NCBI GenBank assembly: GCA_012861695.1
Contig: JAAOOA010000086.1
Coordinates: forward strand, 6,064,385 to 6,128,384
Direction of reading: 5' to 3'
DNA from: Trematomus loennbergii
Taxonomy: Eukaryota; Chordata; Actinopteri; Perciformes; Nototheniidae
DNA: 64,000 nt
The stretch's first letter is position 1. Each line of letters begins with the position of its first letter. The notes beneath the pieces are model-generated. The model searched no databases. It saw nothing but the letters and a program-made list of their open reading frames with translations, and was not told the origin of the DNA. Positions 1 through 13,595 of the stretch are shown here, one piece after another. The position numbers were made by a program, and so were the translations under genes.

Positions 1-59
1 ATTTATTTAAGGTGTCCACTCAAAATGTAAGTTATACATCCTTTTAAGTTATTTTGCAA

Positions 60-448
60 TTAAAGGTAGGGTAGGTACGTTTGAGAAACCGGCTCGAGAT
101 ACACTTTTTGTTATATTCCATGGAATGCTCTTAACATCCCGATAGCAATGAATATCTTAAGTGCTTTGACATAAAATCCATAAAAAAATGTCATCTGTGG
201 AAGCTGTAATACTGTAAAAAGCACGACCAATCATTTTAGCCGGCCTGGCTAAAATAACTGGATGGCCTACCTGCCTGTCAGCCTTCCATCTGTGCACAAA
301 CTTATCTCGTGCCCTCATTGGTCATGTGCGCGTTCGTGTGTGTTGGAGGAGGGGCTCTGTAAGGAAGTGGCAGATTTTCTCCGGTTGTGTATTTTCAAAT
401 TCTAGCGATATCGAGCCGGTTTCTCAAACTTACCTACCCTACCTTTAA
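60..448. mobile_element. MITE with TTAA ends, copy 1 of 3
   Basis: About 389 bp bounded by TTAA and inverted ends: it starts TTAAAGGTAGGGTAGGTA and finishes with the reverse complement followed by the inverted GGCTCGA motif. There is no coding capacity. Nearly the same sequence lies at 59716-60098 and a diverged copy at 53532-53891. The TTAA ends resemble piggyBac-type target sites, but the superfamily is inferred from the ends only. Confidence 0.85.
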
Positions 449-850
449 GTGTTATACATGTAGAAAAAAAGATGGATTATATTAAAATGGGTGATTATTA
501 TACAATATTCAAAAATAAGCATGTCTTGAGTTGAACAACTTTGAACATGATACAAAAATAGAGAGAAAACATTTATATATTATAACTAATAATGTGCTTT
601 ACAATAATGAGTAATGACGAAGAGATTTTTGTTTCATAACCAAGGCATAACATTCATTTATATATATTTTTTTTAATCAAAACTACTTTGTCATAAGGGG
701 AAGTTGTGTCGCAGTTGATACAGGGCAGATTATTTAACGATAGAACCAGTGTTTGTGTTTTATAATTTGGTTTATTAGATGAAGAGACCAATACCAATCT
801 GGTAAAGGCATTGTACATAAACTGTTCGTCCCTCATCACACTGATCTGAC

Positions 851-983
851 CTGGGTATGACTTCTGCAGGTGGTTCTCCAGCAGGCTGCCGTCCAGAAGG
901 AACTCAAACCAGGACGTCTGGAGGGGGGTGCTGGGCCGGCCGGTGGTCACAGCAGCCACCCGGTCCACCGTCTCCACACTCAT
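851..983 (-). CDS. ints8: Integrator complex subunit 8, first coding exon
   Basis: Encodes the N-terminus of INTS8, a scaffold subunit of the nuclear Integrator complex, which links the PP2A phosphatase module to the endonuclease core and attenuates RNA polymerase II. The reading MSVETVDRVAAVTTGRP, then TPLQTSWFEFLLDGSLLENH, lines up with the start of vertebrate INTS8 (MSAEAADRE..., PPQTCWFEFLLEESLLEKHL). I chose the ATG at 983 because identity to the family begins there; the open frame runs upstream to about 1034 without family similarity. The exon ends at 851 before a GT donor (AG/GTCAGA). Only this exon is in the window; the gene continues beyond position 1. It sits downstream of dpy19l4 in the same orientation, as in human. 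Confidence 0.87.
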
Positions 984-3470
984 CCTCCCCTGGGGAACAG
1001 GACACATTCTGGATTTAGTTTCATTGATTAACACACCCCAATAAAGGCTTGCTTTATTTGTACTCTATATTGGAGCTCTATGTCAACAAAGTGAAATTGT
1101 GCTGGAACAAAATGATTGCATATCAATTTACCACACAAGATCAGTTTACCAAATAGTCATCAGGAGGAATACTACTGAGCCTCTGAAAACAGTCTAAGTG
1201 AATTGCTATTTTATAGGGTATTTCTAATTGTGATAGTTATGTCCCAAAATACCAAGGCAAATTCACTTCAGCTACCTCATCATAGAGATGGACAGCAAAG
1301 ATGGAGTGCTGTTATTACTTCTTTTGACAACATAATTTCTGTTACATTTAATAATCCCACACATTTAGTGTATTTTCTGTATCACACATTTCATTATTAA
1401 GAGTAGTAATAGAAACACATTCACGAACAACACCCAATCACGTTTATTTTAGGCTATGTTAGCCAGCTATGTAACTATTTATTTAAAGATCGTAACATTA
1501 GCAAAGTTATATTCAATATTCAGTTTATTTTCTGCGGTGACCAAGGTAGGTTTATTTAGATCATCGTGTTGTCCCGAGTGGGCGAAGTTTAAATATGTAC
1601 ACAACGAGAGAGCGAACATGACTGAACTACGGTGGATTTTGGCTTCAAGTGTATATGAATCAAGCGCACCTCTTCCATCCTCTGCTGTGTGTGGAGCTGC
1701 CGTTGTTTTGGGCTAATATTCTAGCTAACTAGCTAAACTTTTCAGCCCGGTCCGGACACACTGGGACGGGTTAGCTTACCTTTATAGGTCAAATGGAACA
1801 AATAGAAAAAAATGAGCCTAATATACAGAATAACCTCCAAAATAAAAGCTGGAACAGCTACATGGACTGTTTAATTCTCACATAATGTTTTCTGCGCTTC
1901 GACATCTCGCCGCCTCTTCCGGTTCCGTTTCTTCGCCAGGGAGACACAGGTGCGCAGTGTTTGCGCATATTTATACTGCGAGCGTGGACCGGCGTGGACT
2001 TAATGTGTTATTATAACTGTGCGTGTCAAAGGCTACTCACTTTATTGCACTTATAAGTACAATTTAGATGTACTTGTAGTTTAGTCTAGTATTCTTCATT
2101 TATAATACTTTTATCGTTACTTCACTATATTTAATTATTTTATTATCCCTTCCACAGCTATTACTGAATCACTTTTAGGGAATTATAATATTTTGTCTGA
2201 GGCCCTATCGAACACTCATTTAAGATGTTTTTTTTTAAAGAAAATTTAGTGATATAATACTATAATATGAATTCATTCGTTATATACAATTAAGTAGTAA
2301 ATTAATAAACTACATGGACAATCAAATGTGATACATATAAATACACATTACAGAGGTGAACATTTATTCTATAAAAAAAAAGTAATTTTTTAATTCCCTA
2401 TTCCTTCCAATTTGCATGAAAAAGGGACCATCATATTAACTTATACAAATCATTATATAAACTATCCAAACAAAGGGCAACAGACTGTAGAGATCAGCTT
2501 TGTATTTATCAACTCATACACACTTTATTTTCCAAATAATAATCCAAAAAAAACCTAATATTTACTGCTTGGCCTTTTGCAGAGGGACAGTCATTGGTAA
2601 GAATTGCATTATTACACCAGAGGAAATGACCACCAAATACTTTAGGTAAGAACCAGAGGAGGTGAAATGTCAGGCTGAGGCTTAACTTAAAGTGTGATGG
2701 GTAAACAGTCAGTCAGGTCATACATCTCAAAATAAGGCATCCAGATGAAGAGCATGATGACACAAAGCGTTGGAAATGAGTATTTTCAGAACCAGCATCC
2801 ACTTCACTTTAAGGCTAGAAGAAAGTTCACACATGTTGTGCCTTTGTCCATGCATGTTCAATCAATCAAAATATGATTTCACATAAAACGAGGGGGATTT
2901 CAAAGAAAGCCTGTTTAAAATGGGAAAAGCAGAGCACATAAGACACATTAAAAACAAACCGTCTCTCCACAATTGTTCATCTTTCTTTTCTTTGAAGCAG
3001 CTTTACACTTCAAATATGATATCACAACTTTTTCATCTTCCTAAGGTTTGCTAAGGAGCTTCAAATATATATTCACGGGCTAATGTTCTTTAACATTGCT
3101 CACTTTTACTTTATCACTTCCCTTTTGCAAAATCTCATCAACCACACCTGCTCTCAGCTTCTGTACAACGTGAGCACACTCCTCACATATTAAACTCTCC
3201 CTTCATTAAATACATTGCAGTAACAGTAACACATGGCTTGATTGATGGCATATTTTATCCTAAAATGGGACATTTAATATTGATTTTAACAATGCGTAGG
3301 ACAAAACCAGGACAATATGTATGTCTGAATTTGCATCATCACCATCGCCAGGATGTGGAAAGTACCAGTGATAAGACATTTTCCCAGAGTCCTTTGTGTT
3401 TTGGACAAGGAACACTGGAGAAGGGCAGAGTCAGGCTCAGTGGAGTCTCAGCAGGAAGGTGGAGCTGCTG
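984..3470. other. ints8 upstream region and dpy19l4 3' flank
   Basis: No coding exon is supported here. Around 1890-1960 is a GC-richer patch with an ETS-like CCGGAAG (minus strand, near 1915), a plausible ints8 promoter or 5' UTR exon, unproven. The stretch 2000-3470 is AT-rich and probably includes the dpy19l4 3' UTR. Confidence 0.4.
2524..2529 (-). terminator. Candidate poly(A) signal for dpy19l4
   Basis: AATAAA on the minus strand about 940 bp beyond the dpy19l4 stop. It is a plausible 3' end, but other AT-rich sequence nearby makes this a weak call. Confidence 0.25.
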
Positions 3471-6400
3471 TCAGTACTGAAAGGAGATGACAGAGTTCAC
3501 TTTGTACACGTGGTACGAGCGGTTCCAGAAGACCCGGGTGAAGTAGTTGGTGTAAGGCGAGTAGTTCATCTTTATCTCTTGGCAGAATCTTCCGTGCTTG
3601 GAGAACGAGTAAACCTCTCCTTTGTCATAAACGACCTGAATCACACAAGATAATATGGGATGTTAATGACTTCCTTAAAAACATGACATATAGTACTCTC
3701 AGAATACACAAGCAGTATTTATAATAATTCCTGCATTGTTATTAACTATATGTATCCATATTGAACATGCATTTAAAGAGATTGACATGTCGGGTGACAT
3801 ACCTATTTACTTTCTAGCCAAGAGTTAGAAGATTGATAACACTCCTATGCCTCAAATGTAAATATGAAGCTTCAGTTAGCTTAGCTTAGCTTTTTGTATT
3901 TTATTATATATGTTGCATTGTTGGAGGAGCTCAGGTCAGAAGAATTTCATTGCCATTTCTACACTGTAGCTTTGTGCATATGACAATAAAACCTTTCAAT
4001 TGAAATTTGAATTGAATTAGCTCAGCGTTTGAAAAGAAAATTGCTTAGCTGTAATAAAGAAATAACTGCTTCCAGCCAAGAATAATTCCAGTTTATAAAC
4101 CCCGTAGTAACTACACAATATTACGTTTATATGTTTTTTTTGTGCATAAAATAAACAAAATATATATATTTTAGTTAGCTTTAGATGTGCTAATTTTGTT
4201 CTTGTTTGACAGGGTCAGGCTAGTCGTTCATCCCGGATTCCAAATGTTATGCTAAGCTAACTGTCTACCATTGGTAGCTATATAATTTAACAATCAGTCA
4301 TGAGAGTGGAATCAATTCTATCATCGTTGTCCAGGGACTACAGATGAAAATTAGCCTCTTGGCTAACTCTGGCACATTTACAGAAATGTTGATTCATGTC
4401 CCTCTTAAAATAAATCTATTATCTAACTCCCAGCTAATTTCCAAGCTATTCCCTTAAACTGTGTCTGTCTATTCAATATCTAGATTTACAGTGCAATTTA
4501 CCATTGTAGTATTTAAATGTGTCTTAGTAATGGACAAGAGCAACACAAAGAAAACAAAATAGCACTTTGTTTCTGTGAATGAAAACCTCACAATTCAGAT
4601 TTTGGTGTTTTGCTCTTTTCAACTCATGGCAACAGCATTACTAGATAAACAGAGGGGAATCTGCAGCTGGTGGTAAAATAATAAGTTCATACTGTAACTC
4701 ACGTGTCCATTGGAAATATCAAGCAGATCTTTGATCCTACAGCCTTTATTAACACTCAGCTCGTTACAAATGGACTCTTCGATGATCACATAGTTAGCCT
4801 TCTGAGAAGTCAGAATCTTATAAATGTCCTCTGCAGATCTCATTGCATACACCTGGTAAGTCTGCAAGAAAAACAATGGTTGTTTACTTAACTCATCTGA
4901 ACAGTGGCGTAACAAGGTTGTGATTGGCCCGGTGCAAATATTATTTAGGCCCCCCCCCCCCCCATCGCCCCAAACATAAGCGCACGCTGATGCGCTCACA
5001 CACGCACGGACATACACAACCACACACAACCACTCAGAAGCACCACATGTATAGGCTATCAACAACAGCCTGCCCTGGCCTCAAACCACCACAGCCTGAC
5101 AACGGCACAGCGAACTAAGAAGAGGATTACACCTGTTTCCTTGATGTTTGTCTCTGGGGAATGGGCCGGTAGGCCTACATGGACCGGTCGCTATAATATA
5201 GCTTTTGATCTTGGCGTCGGGGGTCTCAATAGCGCCATAGAGTCCCCTATCGGTTGGGGCCCTTGGGGAACTGCTGGACCACCGCATAGGCCCCTGGCCG
5301 GCTCTGGGCCCCGGTGCAACGTCGATAGTTATGCCACTGCATCTGAATCTATGTTCTTCTTTCGTTTATTTTCGTTCAGAATAAATATTTCATCTCACTC
5401 ACGTCTTCAGTCCCCTCAGCAGCTTGATGTCTGTATAAAGCGGTAAACTGGTCACGGTTGCACCTGAACACAACTTCACGGTTCCCAACAGCTGAGGGCT
5501 GCCGGCAAAGGCCGCCGCTGCTGGATCCTGTGACCTGCAGGACAACAAGAGGAAGTTAACCGCCACAATAAAGACTTTAGAGATATATTTTAAAATACAG
5601 AAAGATATGAGGACTCACTTGATCCAGCTGATCAGCTCCACTTTATCTGGATCGTAAAACTCCTGCACTTCTGACAGCTCTGCTAAGACACGAGGGCAGT
5701 ACTGCAGACAGGAGAAAGAGCAGTGTAAGGCCATGTATGCGTCTTTAAATATTTGACATAAATAATAATACATGGAATTTTTATAGCGCTTTTCCTAATG
5801 CTCAAAGACGCTTAATAAAGAGCTTAAAAAAGCTGAAAATCTCACCTCTCTCCATAAACTGAAACCAATGATGGCAGGAACCGCTGTGCTCAGGATGAGA
5901 GACTGGAGGGCATAAGCAACCATTAACAACTTGTAATAATACTTTAAAGGAAGCAACACAATGTGGCAAGTTATTGATCCAATTTAAAACGCCCTTTTGA
6001 GGGAATTTAGCAGGAGAAAATCCAAAATAATGCACTTTTTATTACTAAGAAAGGTTGCTGTTAAAAGTGAATACCAGAGGCCGCTCACCAGAACTACAGG
6101 GTGGATGGACTTGAGTTTGAGCCACCTAAACACAGTCATCCAGAGTTCCGGAGAACACACACCGAACGCTGTGAACATGCAGACGTACGGGGTCCATAAA
6201 TATTTCATCCTGAGTGAAAGAAAAACAGTCAATGTGCTGTTGTGTCCTTACAATTTAACAATGATATATTTTAAGAAACATGTTAGGATTCCAAATGATT
6301 AACATACCCATCAAACAGCAGAGCCAGGCCTCCAAAATCAACGTGTGAAAAACATGATAGATGACCTCGGGCTGCTCTCCTATTCGCCCATCTTCAAGTT

Positions 6401-9400
6401 TGAGGTTGGTTTTCATCGGCTGCCCACTGTATTAAAGAAAAACTATTATTAATGTTGTACAGAAACATTGACATTTGTAGAATTAGTGTCCGATAATATG
6501 CACCTACTGCTAGTGTACAGCTCATTAATAGATCATTAAAATTACACGTTGCAGTTTACATTTCTAAAATTCTGTGAATTAAATAATAAAAAAACACAAA
6601 AAACATTGAAACGAACAAATGAAACAAACTAAAGTACACAGAAAAAAATATATAGCATAGTCTTAAGTACACAAATAATAAGCAATAATGGGCAGTGGGT
6701 GTCATGATTACGGATAGGTTCTAACCCGAGCTACATTATTGTAGAAATCATTTTTATAATCCTGAATACGCTATGAGCTGGCGGGTCAGGAATGTGTAGC
6801 TGGTATTCATTTTGATCAGTAGCTCTGTAAAATGTAATTATTTTTTTTTAAATACACCCACGATGAGCCCCATGCACTGTGTTTCTGTACAAATCTCTAA
6901 CCTGAGTCTCCTGTAAATGGTCTGCAGGGTGGACAGCAGGCACACAGTGAGCACCAGTACGTAGAAGGGAAGGACTGAGGCCTGCGTCAGGCGCAGAAAT
7001 AAGTCCTGACCCGGGACCTGGAAACTCTCTTGGCACAGGAGGAAATTGGTGATGAAGTCACTGACAAAGAAGGAAAAGAAAATATTGCAATTAGATTACA
7101 TTGGATACGATTATACTGACAGAAAACAAACCTAAATATGGATAGACAGAGCTTTGTGTAAGCCTATATTGTAACATTTCATTTAAGAGCTGTGACTCAC
7201 GTTGTTGTGTTGAGCCCAAATTTGACTTCAAGGAATTTCAAGAAGAAGTCACTCTCATCTCCTTGAACGAATTTCTGTATAAGATAAACAATGGTGATAA
7301 ACCAACAGTTTTATACAATCACAGATAATCAAGTATGTATAAAAAAGAATGCTATTTGAGTTGAAATGGATCAATTACATGATATTGTGGTTGATTTTAC
7401 CTTGACCAGATAACTGAAGGTGATCCCTGTGGTAAAGACTAGGTGGAAATATACGAAGAGCTTCATCACTCTGGACAGAAAAGGGCCCGTCTTCATCTTT
7501 TGCTGCAAAAAGCAGAACAAAGCATTGAGATGGTGTTACTCACCTGCTTCAACTGCAGCTTGGCGAATAAAAAAGAAAATCTTTCTCAGTTTTCTTTTGT
7601 TCTGATGTGAAGGAGCAGCTAACTCTACCTGGTAGTTCCTGGCAACCCATGTGCCAATCAGGAGGCTGACCAGCGGTGAGCTGAGGAGGGATGCGTTCTG
7701 AAACTGTGAAAAGAAGGCCAGGAGCAAAGCGCTGACGTACACCATGTGGATCTCTGCCATCTATACATCCCATATGGAGAGAAAAAGAGAGAGACAAGAA
7801 GAGAAACAAAGGAAAAGGCAAAGTGTCAATAAGGATAATTATGGCCACAACAAAGTTATATTTGAGAAGATACACTTGTTCTTGTAAAATATTAAAGAGG
7901 AAAGATAATGCTCATTCATATTTTTATTTTTAAATATGAACTTTTGTGTTCAAGTTCATATTTGTATTTAGTGCCTCTACTGGACATGTCTCCAGGCTTT
8001 AATGTTCAAGAAGCTCTTTATTTGTCTCATACTGCCTGTGCTGCAGCACCTCTTTTCACCCTCTGTCTGAAACCAGAGACCAGATTGGTTAGCTGGCCTG
8101 CTCTGTTGTGATTGGTCAACCTCTTAAGAGATGTCCCGCCCCTTACATACAATGTGTTGGAGCGCAAGCCAATTGGAGCGTAAGTGTTCCATCATGATGT
8201 CATTATGTTCAAGAAGTAAACAATGGAGTCCAATGGAGGCATTTCAGGCAAAGGGGGTTAGCTTAGCATGACAACAGTAGGATACATTGCCTGGGTGATT
8301 GAAAGTAACACAATCAGCATATTAGCACCTATACAGGTCAATTATAGATATGTAATAATGTATTTGTTCATTCTGAAAAAAGATAAATTGTGTTTTTTAG
8401 GTGCTGGACTTTTTCTTGATTTCTTGATCTTGACTTCCCTTACCTTACGTGATGGCAAAAGGTCAAAAGCGTCGAGGAAGAAAAGACAGAGGCCTTGGAG
8501 GAATAGCACGTAGTGGCTGTGTTCCCACACCAGCAGGAAAGTGAAGGTGGTGGCACTCATGGTAAGATAGCAAAACAGCTGCAGAGAAATACAGTGCATC
8601 ACTGTGTGTGAATGCAGAATTACACCTTACTTTGATATGGTACAGTATGTTTTTGTGTTCACGAGAGGCTCACCTCAGTGGCAGAGCTGATGTTATTAGT
8701 CAGGAATCCAGTCAAAGCTGCAACCTGGCAAGAGAAGTAAGGCAGAGCCCAGTTGTCCCGCAGAGGAATGGCATAGTCCACTTTGGTTGTGTCATGTCTG
8801 AGGAAGAATTAACCTGTTATGTCCTGTTGTTATGTCACAACATGCACTGCGATTCCCCACTCCCAATAAAGGGTCAGCAGCACCATGAAAAGCAGTTAAA
8901 TTACTTAGGAAAAATTAGCAATGCCCAAAACAACAAACACAAACGATAGCTAAACAAATAGAACTTAAACTTCCCTAACCAAACAACAAGTGCCACATTG
9001 ACAGAAGCAGAATATAGATGAGGCATGCAGAGAAAGCAGGCGGCATGATTCCTCTTACCTGTTGATCACATACCAGGCCACGGCCAACATGCCGGCCGAC
9101 CAGGTGCCGCTCATCACCCAGCTACACACAAACAGGGCAGACACGTGGATCGCCTGCAGCCCAAACACGGCTCCGATGTAGAAGTAAATTGGCTCCACAA
9201 ACTCCTGAAGGCAGAGACAGAAACATTGTATTGAATACGGGATTCTGGTCAATTTGGACACTGGTTCAAAACCTCCAGCTATGCGTCGGGATCCTGCTCA
9301 CCCTGTCGGGGTGATAGGGTGTGCTTATTGATGTAACCTAATTAAGTTTAACCATACGACAAAATAAGTCCATGTTGCTGTTCGGTGCTATCGTTATTCA

Positions 9401-12193
9401 TTGCCATATAATGCAAAGCAAAAGTTGACTTCCCTCCACTTTTCCTTACCAAGTGCACTGAATAATTTGTTGCAATATTATGTGAAAAGTCCGCTGCAAT
9501 GGCAGCAGATGAGACTTTTTAAACTACATGGAGAATCATTGTTGTACTCGGCATTGGTCGGTATAGTTTGGGGCTTTTATTGTGACTTTCAATTAAATTA
9601 AATAATGTTTCTTCTTGTGCCATGCAGCTCTACTTGTGTTGACATGGACCAGACTGAGAAGATCAAATACAACCCAGCATGGCACCTCAGGGCCATTTCC
9701 AATGGTAAACCAATTAATCTGACAGGTAAAATACTAATTTAACTGTCTCTAGTAATACTTGTTAAACTGAGGCAAACCAGCTCAAATAAAACTGCTCTTA
9801 ACCAATCGCTACATAAAGAATCAAGGCATGATGATAGTTTTCAATGTGTTTGCCAGTAAATACAGTATTTAGTACCTTTCTTCCTTCTCTCCTTCTGATA
9901 AACAAATATGACACCAATGTCTAGTCCATAGCATATCAGAAACAACAAAACCCCCTCACCTCGCTGCCTGTGAATCTGTATATAAAGCTGGTGATGAGCT
10001 CTGGGTACAGAGAAAAGCGCACCACTGCGTTGATGGTCTGCCCTGCAACTGTCCTGTTATCCATCATCAGCTCATGAAACCCTGCAAAATCAGAACATTA
10101 CACATGCTTTAGTCACAGCAGGGAAATGTACATTGTTACGTCACAGGTACAATGCAGACAAAAGGCAAAATAGAATAAGAAAACTAACATTATAACGTGA
10201 AGTAGCAGCTAGTAATAACAAGAGCAAAATGCAAAAGTGTTCATCGCGCTGTTGAGGCCGTGGGTTATTGCACAAGATGGTTTTTAGTCTATATTGGTGA
10301 GTATACACAAGCGATCCTTTCTTCCTGTATACACCACATAGCTGATTGACAAGGGCATAGTGACATTCATCGGTAGTAAGTAAGTCGTTTTGTTGTCGTA
10401 TTTAATATCTCTCTAGAATAAGAATACATTTACCTCTATCGAAAGGTGTTGCAGTCAGCATCTGCTTGTAGTAGTAATAGTAGAGCCCGCTGCCTCCCTG
10501 GAAGGTGATTTCCCGCTCTAGCTCCTGAGACACAAGTAAGTGAATTTCAGAATTGATGCAGTGAACTTGAAATGAATGCAGGCAGACTCCTGAAAAACAA
10601 AGTCACCCACCTGTCTAGTGGAAAACCAGAACTTCCTGTCATGATAAGCAGATAGATACGCTGCATAAAGCATGCCACAGGCAACTGCTGCCAGACATCC
10701 GAAGAACACCCTCACCAGGCGCTGCAAAAAACCTGCAGAGCACATATACCAGTGAACACACCATATATCACATCATACTTATTAGTATAATGACACGTTT
10801 TTGCCTGTATTTTCACAGAAACTATTTTTTTCAGGAGTTCAGGATTCTCTATAAATTGTTTTAAACTGCTGATAAAGTGCTTGAGGCTATGTCTTAAACA
10901 AGATTACAATGTTAACAAAATAACTTGTAACTCCTGATATGGTCCAAGTGCATCCCAAATTGTCTCAGCACAGCGAGTCAACTTTTTTTATTTTTTGTAC
11001 TATTTCCAGTTATTTTACAACTCTTTTTAGCTGAATTCTAGTTCAGTATTTTTCTTAAGCTTTAAATTAGATACAAAAATGTTTGTATCGTGATTAACAA
11101 TAAGACAAAATTAATAGGCACACACTTTACTTGAAAAGGTACTATAAACCTGTTGCCAACAGATTGTCAAGGTTAAACAAGGTAGTGAGAGCAATACAAA
11201 AAGATCAATTAGTCTAGATTAACATTAAAAAAAGTAATTGTTTTAGTTAATCAAAACCTCCAACACAGAGTTATGCTAAGTTCAGTTTTTGTTTGTCTGC
11301 AGGATAACAGAAACATTAGTTGACCTATGTTCATGAAAGTTGGTGAAAGGTAGTAGCATGGGCCGATGAAGAAAACTTTACATTTTGAAGCATATCTGAA
11401 TCAAGGGTTGCATTAATGCATTATTTTTCACTTTGCCCTTCAAGTTTTTAGTGTGTTCCAATGAAGGCGAGTGAAATTGTATGAATTGCTGGTATGATTG
11501 TTTTATCTGTTGTCCATCAGCATTTCCTGTGCAACTCAGGATACAGACATGTGGTTTTAGAGGAAGTATAGGCCTACAAATGTTTTTTTACACAAGAATA
11601 TATGATTAAAGTCAGGTCTTCCTAAATGTCACAAAACATTAAGAGGTTTATGCTCATTTTGATTATATGGCTTATTGAGTACAATAAAACGTTGTATAGA
11701 AGTGACACAGCCATACAAAAAGATGATCAGAGAAGCATTGGTAGAGTGGAAAAAAACCAGTGGACTGACACTAATATTAATCAGTTTGCAGGGCATTAAC
11801 TTACCTGCAGAAGATCTCGTGGACCTTTTAACAGGTGACTCTGGTGTTTTTGATTCTTCTTCTTTATGTTGAGCGTCCTCTTCTTTAACCTCATCCTCCT
11901 CTTTCTGCTGCTTTCCGGCTCCATTTCTGCCATTGGACACCTCATCCTCCTCTGTTTTCACCGGCTCTTTAATACAAGGTCAGGTTACAACAGTTAGGTA
12001 CTTTAACGACAAGCCGTGTACAAATGTAAATGTAAGTTACCCGGATTTTGCACAGGAAGCTAACCGTTTTAGCTAGCAAAGCGCTAAATTAGCCAAACTT
12101 ACTTGTCGTCTGCACCTCCGGTTCATGTTGGCTCTCTTCCTCTTCTTTATCTCCATCCAAAGTGTATTTTTTTCGACATTTTAACTCAGTCAT
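3471..12193 (-). CDS. dpy19l4: DPY19-like 4, C-mannosyltransferase family membrane protein
   Basis: Multi-pass ER membrane protein of the DPY19 family; family members transfer mannose from dolichol-phosphate-mannose to tryptophan of thrombospondin-type repeats (activity of DPY19L4 itself is less established). All 19 coding exons are visible: 12103-12193, 11805-11966, 10611-10732, 10434-10524, 9960-10081, 9059-9204, 8674-8797, 8444-8578, 7629-7760, 7401-7502, 7201-7274, 6902-7060, 6308-6426, 6089-6209, 5846-5902, 5619-5701, 5403-5534, 4703-4861, 3471-3635. They give about 765 residues (human about 720). Diagnostic stretches are [91 protein letters not shown], and the C-terminus NSVISFQY, closest to DPY19L4 rather than L1-L3. 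The N-terminus is acidic. Exons 13 and 17 are each one base short of frame (see findings). Confidence 0.95.
3905..4020. repeat. Possible L2-type LINE 3' tail
   Basis: Within dpy19l4 intron 18, a segment carrying ATTTCATTGCC and CATATGACAATAAAAC resembles the 3' end of fish L2-type LINEs. Recognised from memory of the motif only. Confidence 0.35.
4902..5339. mobile_element. hAT-type MITE with perfect 8-bp target duplication
   Basis: 438 bp element starting CAGTGGCGTAAC and ending GTTATGCCACTG, flanked on both sides by the 8-bp duplication CATCTGAA (4894-4901 and 5340-5347). The ends and TSD length are diagnostic of hAT. It contains a poly-C run near 4950-4964 and no transposase. It lies in dpy19l4 intron 18 and is probably spliced out harmlessly. 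Confidence 0.93.
7890..8260. mobile_element. TTAA-ended teleost MITE (diverged)
   Basis: In the dpy19l4 intron between 7760 and 8444. Begins TTAAAGAGGAAAGATAATGC and carries a block (TTCATATTTG, GTGCCTCTACTGGACATGT, CATACTGCCTGTGCTGCAGC) that I recognise as a common teleost interspersed repeat. It is probably related to the TTAAAGG...ATGC families found at 24355 and 26364. The right end is not precise. Confidence 0.5.
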
Positions 12194-13595
12194 GACGAGA
12201 TACAATTAATCCGAGAGGAGTTGTCTGGTGTGTTGAGACACCAGCATGCTAGCTAACAAGAGGTTAGCTAACCCAAGAGCCCTCAAATCAGTACTTCGCT
12301 TTGTGGTAAACTACACGGGTGACAAGCCGAAATACAAACTACCCTTTTCTGGGTCAAGTTGTCTTGTATTAAGTTGTAAATCAGCAGTTTTTGTATTGGT
12401 GATATGGACTGTTATGAGAACTGGACTGTGGGCTCTTACAGCGGAAGTCGCAGATGGCTTCTTCTTCATCATTCCGTCAGAGTAGGCTCAGATGCAGTAA
12501 GTGCATCTGTAGCATTTAGCTGCCTCCCACCGGTGCTTTGCCCCTTGTGGTCTTATGTGTACTATTGCATAGCTCTCTTTTGATATATTCTATAGACATA
12601 CATATCCATTTAAACCATAGATAATACAGCGTGTATGGTTGTAACTTGTACCTCATCTTTCCTATTGCCAGTAGTGTAAAAGTGCAGTTACTCAAGTACT
12701 GTTCAATTATGAGGAAGTTTGTCCTTTACAAACATGAGTATCTCTAGTTTCTGCTACTGTTATTATAGCCTACTACAATTCCAGCTAAGTATTGTACTTT
12801 TACTCCACCACATTTATTTAATAACTTAAGTTACTTTGTAGATATGGATTAATGATATAAAACATACTCAGCACTTAAATAGGACTTTTGTTACACCTGG
12901 ATTAAAATTCACAAACTACCCAGCAGTAAATAAAATAATAATATAGTTCCACCTTACAAGCTATTATAAACCTATTAATGCATCAATATTTATAATGAAA
13001 ACATATATATATATATATCATTCCGAAATTGGCCAATCTGCATAATAAGTACTTTTACTTTTGGTAGAAATTTAAAAAAAACTTTATTTTTTCTTCTATA
13101 CGATACTGGATTAAACACACCAACTAATACAAAAACAATGTCCTACTATGTTTCAATTTTGGTTTGTTGAACAAGACAAATTGCTTTTGAACAGCATTTT
13201 CTTTCTTTCAATTGGCTCTGTTAACATATGGGTCGAACGTGAGTGGAATATTAAAACATTGAATGAACAATATAAATAATTTTCCCACAGTAAAATCCTC
13301 TTTTGAGAAATTGTTCAACTGCAGCCCAATGTCAAAATGTTGAATAGAGTCCAAATTAAATTTGTGACTCATTCACTCAAATTTAAACACATTCGTGATT
13401 TCAGTGTGCAAAAATCATTGATTGACTTGACAATCACAGTAAAATGTTCATATGAAAGCACAAATATCACTTACATCAATGTGTTAAAATATTCTTTAAA
13501 AACCAGAGAGAACACAGTTAGTATAACAATATTAAAAATAGTAAAAGAACATAAAAGACGACATCAAATATTTGTCAGGAACCTGCTAAATCTGA
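12194..13595. other. dpy19l4 upstream region with interspersed repeat
   Basis: Just upstream of the dpy19l4 ATG (12193) should lie its promoter; no clear motif stands out. 12665-13070 is a teleost repeat rich in ACTTTTACT/AAGTACT words, homologous to 35590-36075. An (AT)n run lies near 13005-13018. No coding exon seen. Confidence 0.45.

Noticed and set aside
1203..1716. Small plus-strand open frames between ints8 and dpy19l4
   Set aside because: Low-complexity hydrophobic translations, no splice or family evidence.
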